Shown here one piece after another: positions 31,875 to 40,546 of a stretch of DNA of 54,352 nucleotides. Positions within the stretch are counted from its first letter, which is position 1. Every line of letters begins with the position of its first letter. The position numbers and the translations under genes are program-made. The DNA is from DYGX01 sp035325905 (GTDB taxonomy: Bacteria > Chloroflexota > Anaerolineae > Aggregatilineales > Aggregatilineaceae): assembly GCA_035325905.1 (NCBI GenBank), contig DAOKYY010000020.1, positions 1 through 54,352 on the forward strand, given 5' to 3'. The notes beneath the pieces were generated by a model. It saw only the letters and a program-made list of their open reading frames with translations. It did no database searches and was not told the origin of the DNA.

Positions 31875-33905
31875 ATGCCCTTATTCTGGCGCTCGATGCG
31901 GGCCGCCGCGCTGGCGGCGCTCGCCCTGATGGTGACTTTGACCCTGACCGCGCCGGTCAGCCTGGCCCAGGAAGATGATACCACCGTTATGATTCAAGGC
32001 TCGCTGCAACTTGAGGCGCTGGTGCGCGCGATCCGCGACGCGTATGTCGAGGCCGCGCCCGACGCCGACGTGCAGATTGACCCGCAGGGGCAAAGCGCCG
32101 GCTTCGACGCGCTGTGCAGCGGCGAGACCGATCTCGTGATGGCGACCGCGCCGATCGCTGACGAGGTGATCGCGCGCTGCGCCGGGCAGGGGCAGGACTT
32201 CATCGAGACGGTGCTGGCCTATCAGGCGGTCGTGCTGCTCGCGCCGGAGTCGGCGGGGCTGACGTGCCTGAGCCAGAGCCAGGTCGAGACGCTGTGGTCG
32301 CTGGGCGGCCCGACCGATCAGACCTGGGCTGATCTCGGCTCCGCGACGCTGACCGGCCCGCTGACCTTCGCCGGGCCGCAGGCGTCCAGCCCGGAAGCGA
32401 ACCTGCTGCGCGCCCTGCTGCCCGCGGGCGAGCTGCGCGACGATCTCCAGACCTATGACGACGCGGCGGCAGTTGCGGCGGCGGTCGCGGCGCAGGACGC
32501 CCCGGCGCTCGGCTTCGTGTCGCTGGCCGATTACGAAGCGCAGCCGCTCGAAGGGACAGCGGCAGTGAGCATCTCCGGCGACGAGGGCGTGTGCGTCCCG
32601 CCGGGGCTGAGCACGCTCGAAGACCGCAGCTATCCGCTGGCGCAGACCGCTTACCTGTACGTCAACGCTGCCAGCGCCCAGCGCGAGCCGGTCCAGCGGT
32701 TCCTGGAGTTCGCGCTGACGAACGAGGCGGGCGCGGCGACGGTCGGCCCGGCGCAGGGGTATCTCGCGCCGACGACCGCGACGCTCAACCTGGGCCTCAA
32801 CAACGTGCTGAACGGCACAGTGGGCCGCACCTTCACGCGGCCCGTGACCCCGGTCAACATCCCGGCGACCGAGGCCGGGACGGTCGCGGTCGCGGGCACG
32901 TCGCTGCTGGCCGATCTGACCGGCGACATCGCCCGCGAGTTCACCGCGCAGTTCAGCCAGGCGCAGGTTGAGCAGACGACGCTCGGCGACGCGGCGGGCT
33001 GGCAGGCGTTCTGCACCGGCGCGGCGGACGTGCTTCAGACCACGCGCGAGGCGACCGACGAGGAGCGCGCGCTGTGCGAGGAGAACGGGATCGAGCCGCA
33101 CGTGATCGAGCTGGGCTATGACGCGGTCGTGTTCGTCGCGCCTGAGGCCAACGACTGGCTGACCTGCCTCAACGCCGGGATGTTTGAGACGATCTACGGG
33201 CGCGGCACCGAGGACAGCCCGGCGATCGAGTCCTGGGACGCGATCGACGCTAGCTGGCCGGAGACCGCGCCGCTGCTGGTCGTGCCCCCGCTGAGCACCG
33301 GCGAGACGGATTTCGTGACGTTCCGCCTGCTGGACCGGCTCGACTTCCTGATGCGCGAGGACGTGGTCAGCAGCGATGACCCGCTCTACCGCGCGCAGGG
33401 CGTCGCCAACACCGATAACGGCCTGACCTACCTGTGGTGGAGCGCCTTCCAGGGCAGCGCGGCGGACGTGAGCCTGGTCGAGATCGACGCCGGGGAAGGG
33501 TGCGTCGCGCCGTCGCCGGAGACTTTCGCCGATGGCAGCTATGCGCTGGCCTATCCGCTGCGCTACGCCTTCAGCCCGCTCTCGCTGTCGAGGCCGCTGG
33601 TGCGCGCCTTCCTGTGGCAGTTCTACAACGCGGCGACGATCGAGCGTCTGAGCGAGACGCCGTTCGCCGGGCTGGACCTGGAGCAGCTGGCCGGGCCGCA
33701 GCGCGACGCGGCGTTCGACTTCCTGGCCGGGTTCGAGGCGCTGCCGAACGAGCCGGAAGCGACCGAGGAGCCTGCTGTCGAAGCCACCCCGGAAGCGACT
33801 GAAGCCGCGCCGGAAGCGACCGAAGCCGCCACTGAAGCTACCGGAGAGGCGACGGAAGAAGCGCCCGCCGGAGACGCCGCGACGCCGACTCCTTCGGGCG
33901 GGTAA
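31875..33905 (+). CDS. Secreted protein with two PstS-like binding-protein domains
   Basis: A 676-aa exported protein. The signal peptide (residues 1-31, ending near SLAQ) has no lipobox. Two periplasmic-binding-protein (PBP-like, type II) halves follow (about 36-320 and 335-620). Each contains a motif of the form FxxLCSGxxDLVMAT / FCTGAADVLQTT, with YQAVVLLAPES or YDAVVFVAPEA, typical of PstS/SphX. The tail (about 630-676) is a Glu-Ala-Thr repeat. Ligand is presumably an anion such as phosphate, by family. No permease or ATPase gene is near, so it may be a free or surface-held binding protein. Confidence 0.75.
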   Translation: MPLFWRSMRAAALAALALMVTLTLTAPVSLAQEDDTTVMIQGSLQLEALVRAIRDAYVEAAPDADVQIDPQGQSAGFDALCSGETDLVMATAPIADEVIARCAGQGQDFIETVLAYQAVVLLAPESAGLTCLSQSQVETLWSLGGPTDQTWADLGSATLTGPLTFAGPQASSPEANLLRALLPAGELRDDLQTYDDAAAVAAAVAAQDAPALGFVSLADYEAQPLEGTAAVSISGDEGVCVPPGLSTLEDRSYPLAQTAYLYVNAASAQREPVQRFLEFALTNEAGAATVGPAQGYLAPTTATLNLGLNNVLNGTVGRTFTRPVTPVNIPATEAGTVAVAGTSLLADLTGDIAREFTAQFSQAQVEQTTLGDAAGWQAFCTGAADVLQTTREATDEERALCEENGIEPHVIELGYDAVVFVAPEANDWLTCLNAGMFETIYGRGTEDSPAIESWDAIDASWPETAPLLVVPPLSTGETDFVTFRLLDRLDFLMREDVVSSDDPLYRAQGVANTDNGLTYLWWSAFQGSAADVSLVEIDAGEGCVAPSPETFADGSYALAYPLRYAFSPLSLSRPLVRAFLWQFYNAATIERLSETPFAGLDLEQLAGPQRDAAFDFLAGFEALPNEPEATEEPAVEATPEATEAAPEATEAATEATGEATEEAPAGDAATPTPSGG

Positions 33906-33925
33906 CATCCACCTGCGCTCACCAT

Positions 33926-33960
33926 CAGCGCCTCGTCGGGAATCGCTCGACGGGGCGCTG
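33926..33960. terminator. 13-bp hairpin between convergent genes
   Basis: A 13-bp stem with one G-T wobble (33926-33938 with 33948-33960) and a 9-nt loop sits between the PstS-like gene (plus) and the lipoprotein gene (minus). There is no T run on either side, so it is only a candidate bidirectional terminator. Confidence 0.45.
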
Positions 33961-33983
33961 TGCGTTGCGCGCGTACCTGCCTC

Positions 33984-34691
33984 TCAGCCGCGATTAACCT
34001 CGACCGTGCCCTCCAGCGCCCCCTCGAAGCCGGTCGCCGTCGCGCCCAGGTCCCTCTCAAAGCGAAAGGTCTGCCCGACTTCGAGCGCCAGCGGCCACGT
34101 CATCAGATCGAGGGCGCGGAGCACCGGCCACAGGAACGGCTGGTCCCGCTCGCGCACGTCGGCGAAGGCGTCCGGGCAGGTCACACGGACTGGTTCTCTT
34201 TGCCGGATGTCGTCCGGGATCAGGCGCAGATCGACGCGCGGGCCATCCTCGCCGGGCAGCACTTCCCCCTCGACGCGGTACGTGATCGGCTCCTCGGCCA
34301 GCGCCACGGCTTCGCAGCGCCCGCCGTCGAGCGTCGGGGTGAAGTAGCCGCTGCCCCTGACCGCGCCGCGCTCGTCCGCCGTGAAGCTCACCGCGCCGAA
34401 GTAGCTCTGCCGCTCCACGAACGCCGAGCCGCGCACGTCCAGCGTGACGCGCAGCGTCCAATTGCCCGCCGCGTCGAGAATCTCCGGAGCCGGGGTCGGG
34501 ATCGGGCTGGGCGTTGGCGAGGGCGGCGGTGGCACAATCCGCGTGATGACCGGCGGCTGGGTGGGCGTTTGCGCCGGCGGGATCGCGGTCGGCTCCGCCG
34601 CGCCGGAAGCGCACCCGGCCACGCCGAGCGCCAGCAGTCCGGCGACCAGGGCGAGCACCAGCGGGGCAGGGGCGCGGAAGATGCGGCTCAT
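33984..34691 (-). CDS. Putative lipoprotein
   Basis: A 235-aa protein with a lipobox (ALGVAGC, about residue 26), a Thr/Pro-rich linker (about 35-70) and a C-terminal beta-rich domain that I do not recognise (ILDAAGNWTLRVTLDV at its start). The ATG at 34691 is used because it begins the signal peptide and is preceded by GGGAGAG. It is divergent from the dinG-like gene, with which it shares a 180-bp promoter region. Confidence 0.6.
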   Translation of the reverse strand: MSRIFRAPAPLVLALVAGLLALGVAGCASGAAEPTAIPPAQTPTQPPVITRIVPPPPSPTPSPIPTPAPEILDAAGNWTLRVTLDVRGSAFVERQSYFGAVSFTADERGAVRGSGYFTPTLDGGRCEAVALAEEPITYRVEGEVLPGEDGPRVDLRLIPDDIRQREPVRVTCPDAFADVRERDQPFLWPVLRALDLMTWPLALEVGQTFRFERDLGATATGFEGALEGTVEVNRG

Positions 34692-34751
34692 GGGGTCTCT
34701 CCCGTAGCAATCGGGCGGCGTTGTTCCGCCCGGCGTGGCGCGCTGCGCCTG

Positions 34752-34757
34752 ATTATA
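34752..34757 (-). promoter_or_regulatory. -10 element of the lipoprotein gene at 33984
   Basis: A perfect TATAAT on the minus strand (34757-34752) lies 60 nt before the ATG at 34691. Confidence 0.5.
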
Positions 34758-34817
34758 CTGCTGCCGCTCGATTCGGGCTGAACGAGCGGCTTCACCCGTC
34801 CACACGCCCGGCCCGTA

Positions 34818-34826
34818 TGGTACAAT
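34818..34826 (+). promoter_or_regulatory. Extended -10 promoter of the dinG-like gene
   Basis: TGG plus TACAAT (34821-34826) gives a leader of about 40 nt with GAAGGAG before the ATG at 34874. Confidence 0.5.
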
Positions 34827-34873
34827 AGGCGCTTCGCACAGGTGCGGCCCTGGCCGCGTAGAAGGAGAACACC

Positions 34874-37690
34874 ATGCGCGACGCAATCGTCGCCCTGGAC
34901 CTGGAAACCACCGGCTTGAATCGCGACGAGGACGCGATTATCGAGATCGGCGCGGCGGTGTTTGAAAACGGCGAGCTGCGCGAGACGTTCAGCACGCTCG
35001 TCAACCCCGGTCGCAGCATCCCCGACCGCGTCACCGCGATCACGGGCATCCGCACCGAGGATTTGTTCGGCGCGCCGGGCATCCGCGACGTGCTGCCCGC
35101 GCTGCACGCCTTCATCGGCAGCCGGCCGGTGCTGGGCCACCGCGTCGACTTCGACCTGGGCTTTCTGGCGCGCTACGGCATCGCGACCGGCAACCTGGCG
35201 CTCGACACCTACGAGCTGGCGTCGGTGCTGCTGCCGGACACCGCCCGCTACAACCTGGCGCACCTGAGCGACCAGTTTGACGTGAACCTGAAGCACGCGC
35301 ATCGCGCGCTGGACGACGCGCTCGCTACCGGGCACCTGTACTGGGAGCTGTGGCAGCGGGCGCTGGCGCTGCCGCTGGAGATTTTACAGGAGATCGTCGA
35401 GGCGGCGGGCGATCTGCCGTGGAGCGCGCAGCCGGTCTTTTTGGCGGCGCTGCAAGAGCGCAGCAAGACCGCCTTTGTGGAAAACGCCCGGCGCGAGACG
35501 CGCGCGACCCTGGCGCCGACCGACCTGTTCAAGCCCGCCGACCGCACCTGGCAGCCGCTGCGCCCCAACCCGGCCCGCACTCTGATCGACGTGGACGGGG
35601 CGGCGTCGATCATCGAGCGCGGCGGGGAGCTGGCGCGCGTGTTCGCCGGGTACGAAGACCGCCCGCAACAGGTCGAGATGCTGCGGCGGGTCGCGGAAGC
35701 GTTCAACCGCGACGAGCACCTGATCATCGAGGCGGCGACCGGCGTCGGCAAGAGCCTCGGCTACCTGATTCCGGCGGTGCTCTGGGCGACGCTCAACAAC
35801 GAGCGCGTCGTGATCAGCACGGCCACGATCAATTTGCAGGATCAGCTTCTCAACAAGGACCTGCCGATGCTGGCCCAGGCGCTGGATGTCCCGTTCCGCG
35901 CGGCGGTGGTCAAAGGCCGCAACAATTACTTGTGCCCGCGCCGCCTGCAAACGCTGCGCCGCCGGGGTCCGACCTCGGTCGCCGAGCTGCGGGTGTTGGC
36001 GAAAATCCTGGTGTGGCTGCTCGACTCCGACAGCGGCGACCGGGGCGAGATCTCGCTGCGCGGCTACGAGGAAAACGCGATCTGGGCGCGGCTGAGCGCG
36101 GCGGACGAGGGCTGCACGCTCGACCGCTGCCATGACCAGATGCACGGTGTCTGCCCGTTCTACAAGGCGCGGCGCGCGGCGGAAGCGGCGCATGTCCTGG
36201 TCGTCAACCACGCGCTGCTGCTCTCTGACGTGCAGATCGGCAACCGCGTGCTGCCCGACTACCGCTACCTGGTCATCGACGAGGGCCACCACCTCGAAGA
36301 CGCGACGACCAGCGGCCTGTCGTTCCAGACCAACCAGGTCGCGCTTCAGCGCCAGCTGGACGACCTGGGCGACACGCGGCGCGGCCTGCTGGGCGACGTG
36401 ATCCGCAGCACGCGCGGCAGCGTCCCCGCGCGCTATTTCGAGCAGATCGAGGAGTACGTCAAGACCGTTAGCGACTCGGTGCGGGCCATGAGCCACCACG
36501 CCGAGAGCTACTTCGCGACGCTCTACCGTTTTCTGGATGGGGCGGGGCTGCTGCGCCGCAACGAGTACATTATCCAGGTGCGGATCACGCCGCAGCTTCG
36601 CCTCCAGCCCGGCTGGGAGCAGGTTGAGATGGCGTGGACGGTGCTCAGCCAGTTTACGCAGGCGATCTCCAGCGCGATGGTGCGGCTGGCGCGCGGCCTG
36701 GGCGGGCTGCACGAGTTCGACGTGCTGGACTACGACGATCTGCTGTCCAGCGTGGTTGCGGCGGCGCGCCACCTCGAAGCGGTGCACGTCCAGCTTGGCG
36801 CGTTCACCGAAGACCCCGATCCAAACACGATCTACTGGGTGGAGATGCCGCAGGACCGCGAGCAGATCGCGATTCACGCCGCGCCGCTGAACGTCGGGCC
36901 GCTGCTGGAGCAGCACATCTGGGAGCCGAAGCACTCGGTCGTGCTGACCAGCGCCACGCTGCGCACCAACGGGACGTTTGATTACCTCCGCGACCGGCTG
37001 AACGCCTACGAGATCAAGGAGGCGGTGATCGGCTCGCCGTTTGACTACGAGCGCGCGACGCTGGTCTATGTGCCGACCGATATGCCGGACCCCAGCCAGC
37101 GCGACGAATACCAGCGGTATGTCGAGCGCGGGCTGATCGAGCTGGCGGCGGCGACGCAGGGGCGGCTGCTGGCGCTGTTCACCAGCTACGCGCAGCTTCG
37201 CCAGACCGCCCAGGCGATCGCGCCCCGGCTGGCGCTCGGCAATATTACGGTCTTCGATCAGAGCGACGGCACCAGCCGCCAGACGCTGGTCGAGGGGTTC
37301 AAGCAGGCGGAGCGCGCCGTGCTGCTCGGCACGCGCTCGTTCTGGGAAGGGGTCGATATCCCCGGCGACGACCTGAGCGCGCTGGTGATCGTGCGGCTGC
37401 CGTTCGCGGTCCCGTCCGACCCGATTTTCGCGGCGCGCAGCGAGCAGTACGAGAACAGCTTCATGCAGTACGCCGTGCCGGACGCGATCCTACGCTTCCG
37501 CCAGGGGTTTGGACGGCTGATCCGCACGCAGAGCGATCGCGGCGTGGTGGCGCTGTTCGACAACCGCGTGATCACCAAGCGTTACGGCCAGGCGTTTCTG
37601 GATAGTCTGCCGGCCTGCACCGTGCGGCGCGGGCCGCTGGCCGACCTGCCGCGCGCCGCGGCAGCGTGGATCGACGGCGAGCGCGCATGA
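34874..37690 (+). CDS. dinG: DnaQ exonuclease-DinG helicase fusion
   Basis: A 938-aa fusion. The N-terminal DnaQ-type 3'-5' exonuclease (about 1-165) keeps ExoI (DLETTG), ExoII (HRVDFD) and ExoIII (HRALDDA). The XPD/DinG-type superfamily 2 helicase (about 250-938) has EAATGVGKS, DEGHHLED and the motif VI-like FRQGFGRLIRTQSD. Four cysteines (354, 414, 419, 427) fit the 4Fe-4S cluster site of the family. The architecture is like Bacillus DinG, where the protein behaves as a 3'-5' exonuclease; here the FeS cysteines are also retained. GAAGGAG supports the start. Confidence 0.85.
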   Translation: MRDAIVALDLETTGLNRDEDAIIEIGAAVFENGELRETFSTLVNPGRSIPDRVTAITGIRTEDLFGAPGIRDVLPALHAFIGSRPVLGHRVDFDLGFLARYGIATGNLALDTYELASVLLPDTARYNLAHLSDQFDVNLKHAHRALDDALATGHLYWELWQRALALPLEILQEIVEAAGDLPWSAQPVFLAALQERSKTAFVENARRETRATLAPTDLFKPADRTWQPLRPNPARTLIDVDGAASIIERGGELARVFAGYEDRPQQVEMLRRVAEAFNRDEHLIIEAATGVGKSLGYLIPAVLWATLNNERVVISTATINLQDQLLNKDLPMLAQALDVPFRAAVVKGRNNYLCPRRLQTLRRRGPTSVAELRVLAKILVWLLDSDSGDRGEISLRGYEENAIWARLSAADEGCTLDRCHDQMHGVCPFYKARRAAEAAHVLVVNHALLLSDVQIGNRVLPDYRYLVIDEGHHLEDATTSGLSFQTNQVALQRQLDDLGDTRRGLLGDVIRSTRGSVPARYFEQIEEYVKTVSDSVRAMSHHAESYFATLYRFLDGAGLLRRNEYIIQVRITPQLRLQPGWEQVEMAWTVLSQFTQAISSAMVRLARGLGGLHEFDVLDYDDLLSSVVAAARHLEAVHVQLGAFTEDPDPNTIYWVEMPQDREQIAIHAAPLNVGPLLEQHIWEPKHSVVLTSATLRTNGTFDYLRDRLNAYEIKEAVIGSPFDYERATLVYVPTDMPDPSQRDEYQRYVERGLIELAAATQGRLLALFTSYAQLRQTAQAIAPRLALGNITVFDQSDGTSRQTLVEGFKQAERAVLLGTRSFWEGVDIPGDDLSALVIVRLPFAVPSDPIFAARSEQYENSFMQYAVPDAILRFRQGFGRLIRTQSDRGVVALFDNRVITKRYGQAFLDSLPACTVRRGPLADLPRAAAAWIDGERA

Positions 37691-37709
37691 TGGCGTGACG
37701 CCGCGCCGC

Positions 37710-38123
37710 TCAGTCGTCGTTGGGGAGCAGCGGCGGCTCGCCGATCGTGCCAGCCGCCTGCTTCCGGGCGTCTTCGTCGTGCAGCGCGTTGAACTCGCTT
37801 TGCAGCTCGGCCAGCTTTTCGTCGGGCAGGTCCTCGACAATCAACATGCTGTTGCGGGCAGTTTCCAGGCTGCTGATGATCTCGTCGAGCTTCAGGTGGA
37901 TCGCGCGCGCATCGCGGTTCTGCGTGTTCTGAATAAGGAAGACCATCAAGAACGTGACAATGGTCGTCCCGGTGTTGATCACCAGCTGCCACGTGTCCGA
38001 GAAGCCGAAAGCCGGTCCAGTGATCGCCCAGGTCAGGATGATCAGCGCGGCGATGATGAACGCCCACGGCGATCCGACGACCGCCGAAGTCTTTTGGGCG
38101 AATTTGCGAAAGAGTTCGTTCAC
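37710..38123 (-). CDS. Low-affinity iron permease-like small membrane protein
   Basis: A 137-aa protein with two membrane helices (about residues 20-38 and 50-72) separated by GPAFGFSDTWQL, followed by IQNTQNRDARAIHLKLDEII and an acidic helical tail. This matches the family named for yeast Fet4, but bacterial members are much shorter and iron transport has not been shown for them here. The GTG start at 38123 is preferred because GAGGGAG lies 4 nt upstream; the frame is open to 38171. It ends 19 bp from the convergent dinG-like gene. Confidence 0.7.
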   Translation of the reverse strand: MNELFRKFAQKTSAVVGSPWAFIIAALIILTWAITGPAFGFSDTWQLVINTGTTIVTFLMVFLIQNTQNRDARAIHLKLDEIISSLETARNSMLIVEDLPDEKLAELQSEFNALHDEDARKQAAGTIGEPPLLPNDD

Positions 38124-38250
38124 GGCGCTCCCTCTTGTGCTGCCGGAAGGGCAGCGGTGTATCCCAACCATAGACCAGGCGCCTGCCGGGCGGGGGCGCT
38201 CCGGCAGACGCTCTTAAGCAGAATATAGCGATCGCCGCGCAGGTTTCCCA

Positions 38251-38279
38251 TTTAACGCCCCGCTGTTTCCTGCTATAAT
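38251..38279 (+). promoter_or_regulatory. Promoter of efp
   Basis: TTTAAC (38251-38256), a 17-bp spacer and a perfect TATAAT (38274-38279) extended by TGC make this one of the best promoters in the window. The leader is about 50 nt. Confidence 0.7.
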
Positions 38280-38335
38280 TCTGCTGCTCAAACCTCGGCG
38301 GGTCATACCTGAGAACTAAGGGACAAAGGTCTCCT

Positions 38336-38893
38336 ATGATCGACGTAAACCAGCTTCGCAACGGCACCAACTTCACCATCGACGGCGAAATCTATAAAGT
38401 GCTCAATTACCACCACAACAAGACCGGCCGCGGCGGCGCGACGATCCGCGTGCAGGTGCGCAACCTGCGCAGCGGCTTCACGCGCGAAATGACCTTCCCT
38501 TCGGGCGACCGGGTGCAGGACATCCACATTGAGACGCGCGAAGTCGAGTACCTGTACGACGACGGCGAGTTCTTGAACTTCATGGACATCGAGACCTACG
38601 ACCAGCCGCAGCTGCGCAAGGATGTCTTCGGCGACGACGTGCTGTACCTTAAGGAAAACACGCGGCTGAAGCTGCTCTCGTACGAGAACGAGATCATCGA
38701 CTACGAGCTGCCGACCACCGTCGAGCACGAAGTCACCGAGTCCGAGATGGCGATTGCGGGCGACACGGCGACGGGCGCGACGAAGAAGGTTGTCACCGAG
38801 ACCGGCCTCAAGGTCACGGTGCCGCTGTTCGTCAACGTCGGGGACAAAATCCGCGTGGATACCCGCGACGGCTCATACATCACCCGCGTTTAG
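38336..38893 (+). CDS. efp: Translation elongation factor P
   Basis: A 185-aa EF-P with the usual three beta-barrel domains (KOW-like 1-64, OB 65-127, C-terminal 128-185). It rescues ribosomes stalled at polyproline, which fits the many Pro/Thr-rich exported proteins nearby. The tip loop reads NKTGRGGA, so the residue that is modified in many bacteria is Arg32. In beta- and gammaproteobacteria with EarP, Arg32 is rhamnosylated; in E. coli the equivalent is Lys34. No modification enzyme is in the window. Confidence 0.95.
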   Translation: MIDVNQLRNGTNFTIDGEIYKVLNYHHNKTGRGGATIRVQVRNLRSGFTREMTFPSGDRVQDIHIETREVEYLYDDGEFLNFMDIETYDQPQLRKDVFGDDVLYLKENTRLKLLSYENEIIDYELPTTVEHEVTESEMAIAGDTATGATKKVVTETGLKVTVPLFVNVGDKIRVDTRDGSYITRV

Positions 38894-38904
38894 AGGTCGC
38901 TCTC

Positions 38905-39003
38905 ATGCTTGTCGTGTCACACTTCACAGGCCGGCCGGACCCGTTCGCCGGCCTGCACTGCGCTTGCGGGCGATGTGCGCCCGAATGCGCCTGCCTGATG
39001 TGA
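38905..39003 (+). CDS. Possible 32-aa cysteine-cluster microprotein
   Basis: A 33-codon frame between efp and the Cys-rich gene encodes 32 residues ending in CACGRCAPECACLM, with five cysteines in eleven positions. GAGG lies 8 nt upstream of its ATG, and its stop codon lies within the ribosome site of the next gene (TGAAGGAAG), which would couple their translation. Against it, the region also forms a 9-bp hairpin (38927-38955) that could simply end the efp transcript. If real it could bind a metal. Confidence 0.3.
   Translation: MLVVSHFTGRPDPFAGLHCACGRCAPECACLM
38927..38955 (+). terminator. GC-rich hairpin after efp
   Basis: A 9-bp perfect stem (CAGGCCGGC/GCCGGCCTG) has an 11-nt loop. There is no T run, so it is a weak terminator candidate or mRNA structure. 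Confidence 0.3.
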
Positions 39004-39012
39004 AGGAAGACG

Positions 39013-39360
39013 ATGATGCGCACGCCCGCCGGGCAGGAGTGCCCGCACTATTACGAGGATTTCGCGCGGGGCCGCTCGGTTCAGGAATGCCGCCTGGCGC
39101 AGGCGAACCCGAACTCCGCGCCGTGGCGCCCGAAAGACTGCGCGCGCTGCCCCGTGCCGGATATCCTGCGCGCCAACGCCAGCCCCTACCTGCAACTGCG
39201 CTTGACGATCCGGCCGGTGCTGCTCGGCTTTGTGCGGCAGATGAAAGTCGAGGCGTGGTGCGAGCGGCACGACATCGCGATCGAGAATCCGTATATCGGC
39301 TGCCCCCTATGCGCGCAGGAGAACCCGGCTCTGCGTCTATTTAAAGACGCGCTGGATTAA
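39013..39360 (+). CDS. Cysteine-rich protein of unknown function
   Basis: A 115-aa protein with eight cysteines: CPHYYEDF and QECRLA near the start, CARCP in the middle, then WCERHD and a final CPLC. The pattern suggests a zinc or Fe-S binding fold. I do not recognise the family. Two adjacent ATG codons (39013, 39016) follow GGAAG. It lies downstream of efp in the same direction, with a possible microprotein gene in between. Confidence 0.6.
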   Translation: MMRTPAGQECPHYYEDFARGRSVQECRLAQANPNSAPWRPKDCARCPVPDILRANASPYLQLRLTIRPVLLGFVRQMKVEAWCERHDIAIENPYIGCPLCAQENPALRLFKDALD

Positions 39361-39437
39361 GCGCGCCGGGCTTATCTCAGGCCCATGCTGTGCCATGATC
39401 CGCTCATGCCCGGTCCATGAGCCAGCCATCAGATGCT

Positions 39438-40532
39438 ATGATAACGACCATTCTGCTGGACCTGGACGACACGCTGCTCGGCAACCCGACGCCGCAGTTT
39501 GTCGAGAGCTACTTCGCCGCGCTCAATGGGTTTCTGCCCGCGCCGGTCAGCGGCCCGCTGTTGCACGCCGTGCGCGCGATCATGGCGCGGGGCGAGGTCG
39601 GAATGACGAACGCCGAGCGGTTCTACACGGCGCTTGACCCCGCGCTCGGCATCTCGCGCGCCGAGTTCGACGAGACGGTGAGCGCCTTCTACCGCGATGT
39701 ATTTCCGGGCCTGCGCTCGGTCACGACGCGCCGCCCGGTCGCGCGGCGGCTGGTGGACGCGCTGATCGCGCGCGGCTACACCGTAGTTGTCGCGACCAAC
39801 CCCTTTTTCCCGCGCCAGGCCGTCGAGCAGCGGCTGGCGTGGGCGGGCGTTCCGGTGGACGAGGTGCCCTTCGCGCTGGTCACGCACCTCGAAAACATGC
39901 ATTTCGTCAAGGCTCACCCTGAATATTACGAAGAAACGCTGGCGCGGGTGGGCGCGGCGCCGTCCGAGGCGGTGATGGCTGGCGACGACTGGCACAACGA
40001 CATCGTGCCGGCAACGCGGGCCGGGATCAACACCTTCTGGATCGGCGCGCCGGAGTCCGCGCCCGACCGGTCCAGCGACGTTCAGCCGGGCGGGACCGGC
40101 ACGCTGGACGATTTCGCGCGGGCCGCGCTGGAAGACGGCTGGCTCGACAGGCTGGCGCCGCGCCCGCTGAGGCTGGAGCAGATCGCGCCGCGCCTGGGCG
40201 GGACGCTGGCGGCGCTGCTCGGCGTGCTGCGCGAGCAGCCACGCGACGATCACGCCGGGTTTTTGAGCGGGCTGGCTGAGCGCGAGCGCGCCGCACGCGC
40301 GCGGCTCCAGGCGATCGCACGCGGCGACAGCGCGCTGCCTCTGCCGGAACCCGCTCCCGCGCCGGACGCGCCCGAACTGGCAGAGGCGGTGGCGCGGTTG
40401 ATCGCGGAGCGACGCGCCACCATCGACTGGCTGGCGGCGCTGGATGGTTCCGCGTGGAGCGACGATTTGCTGCGCGCCGCCGACGCGCTGGCCGCGGATG
40501 ATCGCGCGATCATCGCGCGGCTGGGCGACTGA
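39438..40532 (+). CDS. HAD-family hydrolase with C-terminal helical domain
   Basis: A 364-aa protein. The HAD core (about 1-215) has motif I LDLDDTLL, motif II ATNPFF, the lysine in FVKAHPEYY and motif IV GDDWHNDI. Such enzymes are usually phosphatases for small molecules. The C-terminal part (about 240-364) is a helical bundle that may resemble DinB folds. The ATG at 39438 puts the catalytic Asp near the N-terminus; 39417 is an alternative, and neither has a clear ribosome site. It converges with the DinB-TPR gene 10 bp away. Confidence 0.7.
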   Translation: MITTILLDLDDTLLGNPTPQFVESYFAALNGFLPAPVSGPLLHAVRAIMARGEVGMTNAERFYTALDPALGISRAEFDETVSAFYRDVFPGLRSVTTRRPVARRLVDALIARGYTVVVATNPFFPRQAVEQRLAWAGVPVDEVPFALVTHLENMHFVKAHPEYYEETLARVGAAPSEAVMAGDDWHNDIVPATRAGINTFWIGAPESAPDRSSDVQPGGTGTLDDFARAALEDGWLDRLAPRPLRLEQIAPRLGGTLAALLGVLREQPRDDHAGFLSGLAERERAARARLQAIARGDSALPLPEPAPAPDAPELAEAVARLIAERRATIDWLAALDGSAWSDDLLRAADALAADDRAIIARLGD

Positions 40533-40546
40533 GCGACCTTGCTCAG
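40529..40546. terminator. Hairpin made from two convergent stop codons
   Basis: CTGAGC (40529-40534) pairs with GCTCAG (40541-40546) across a 6-nt loop. The stop codon of the HAD gene lies in one arm and that of the DinB gene in the other. The stem is only 6 bp and has no T run. Confidence 0.3.
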
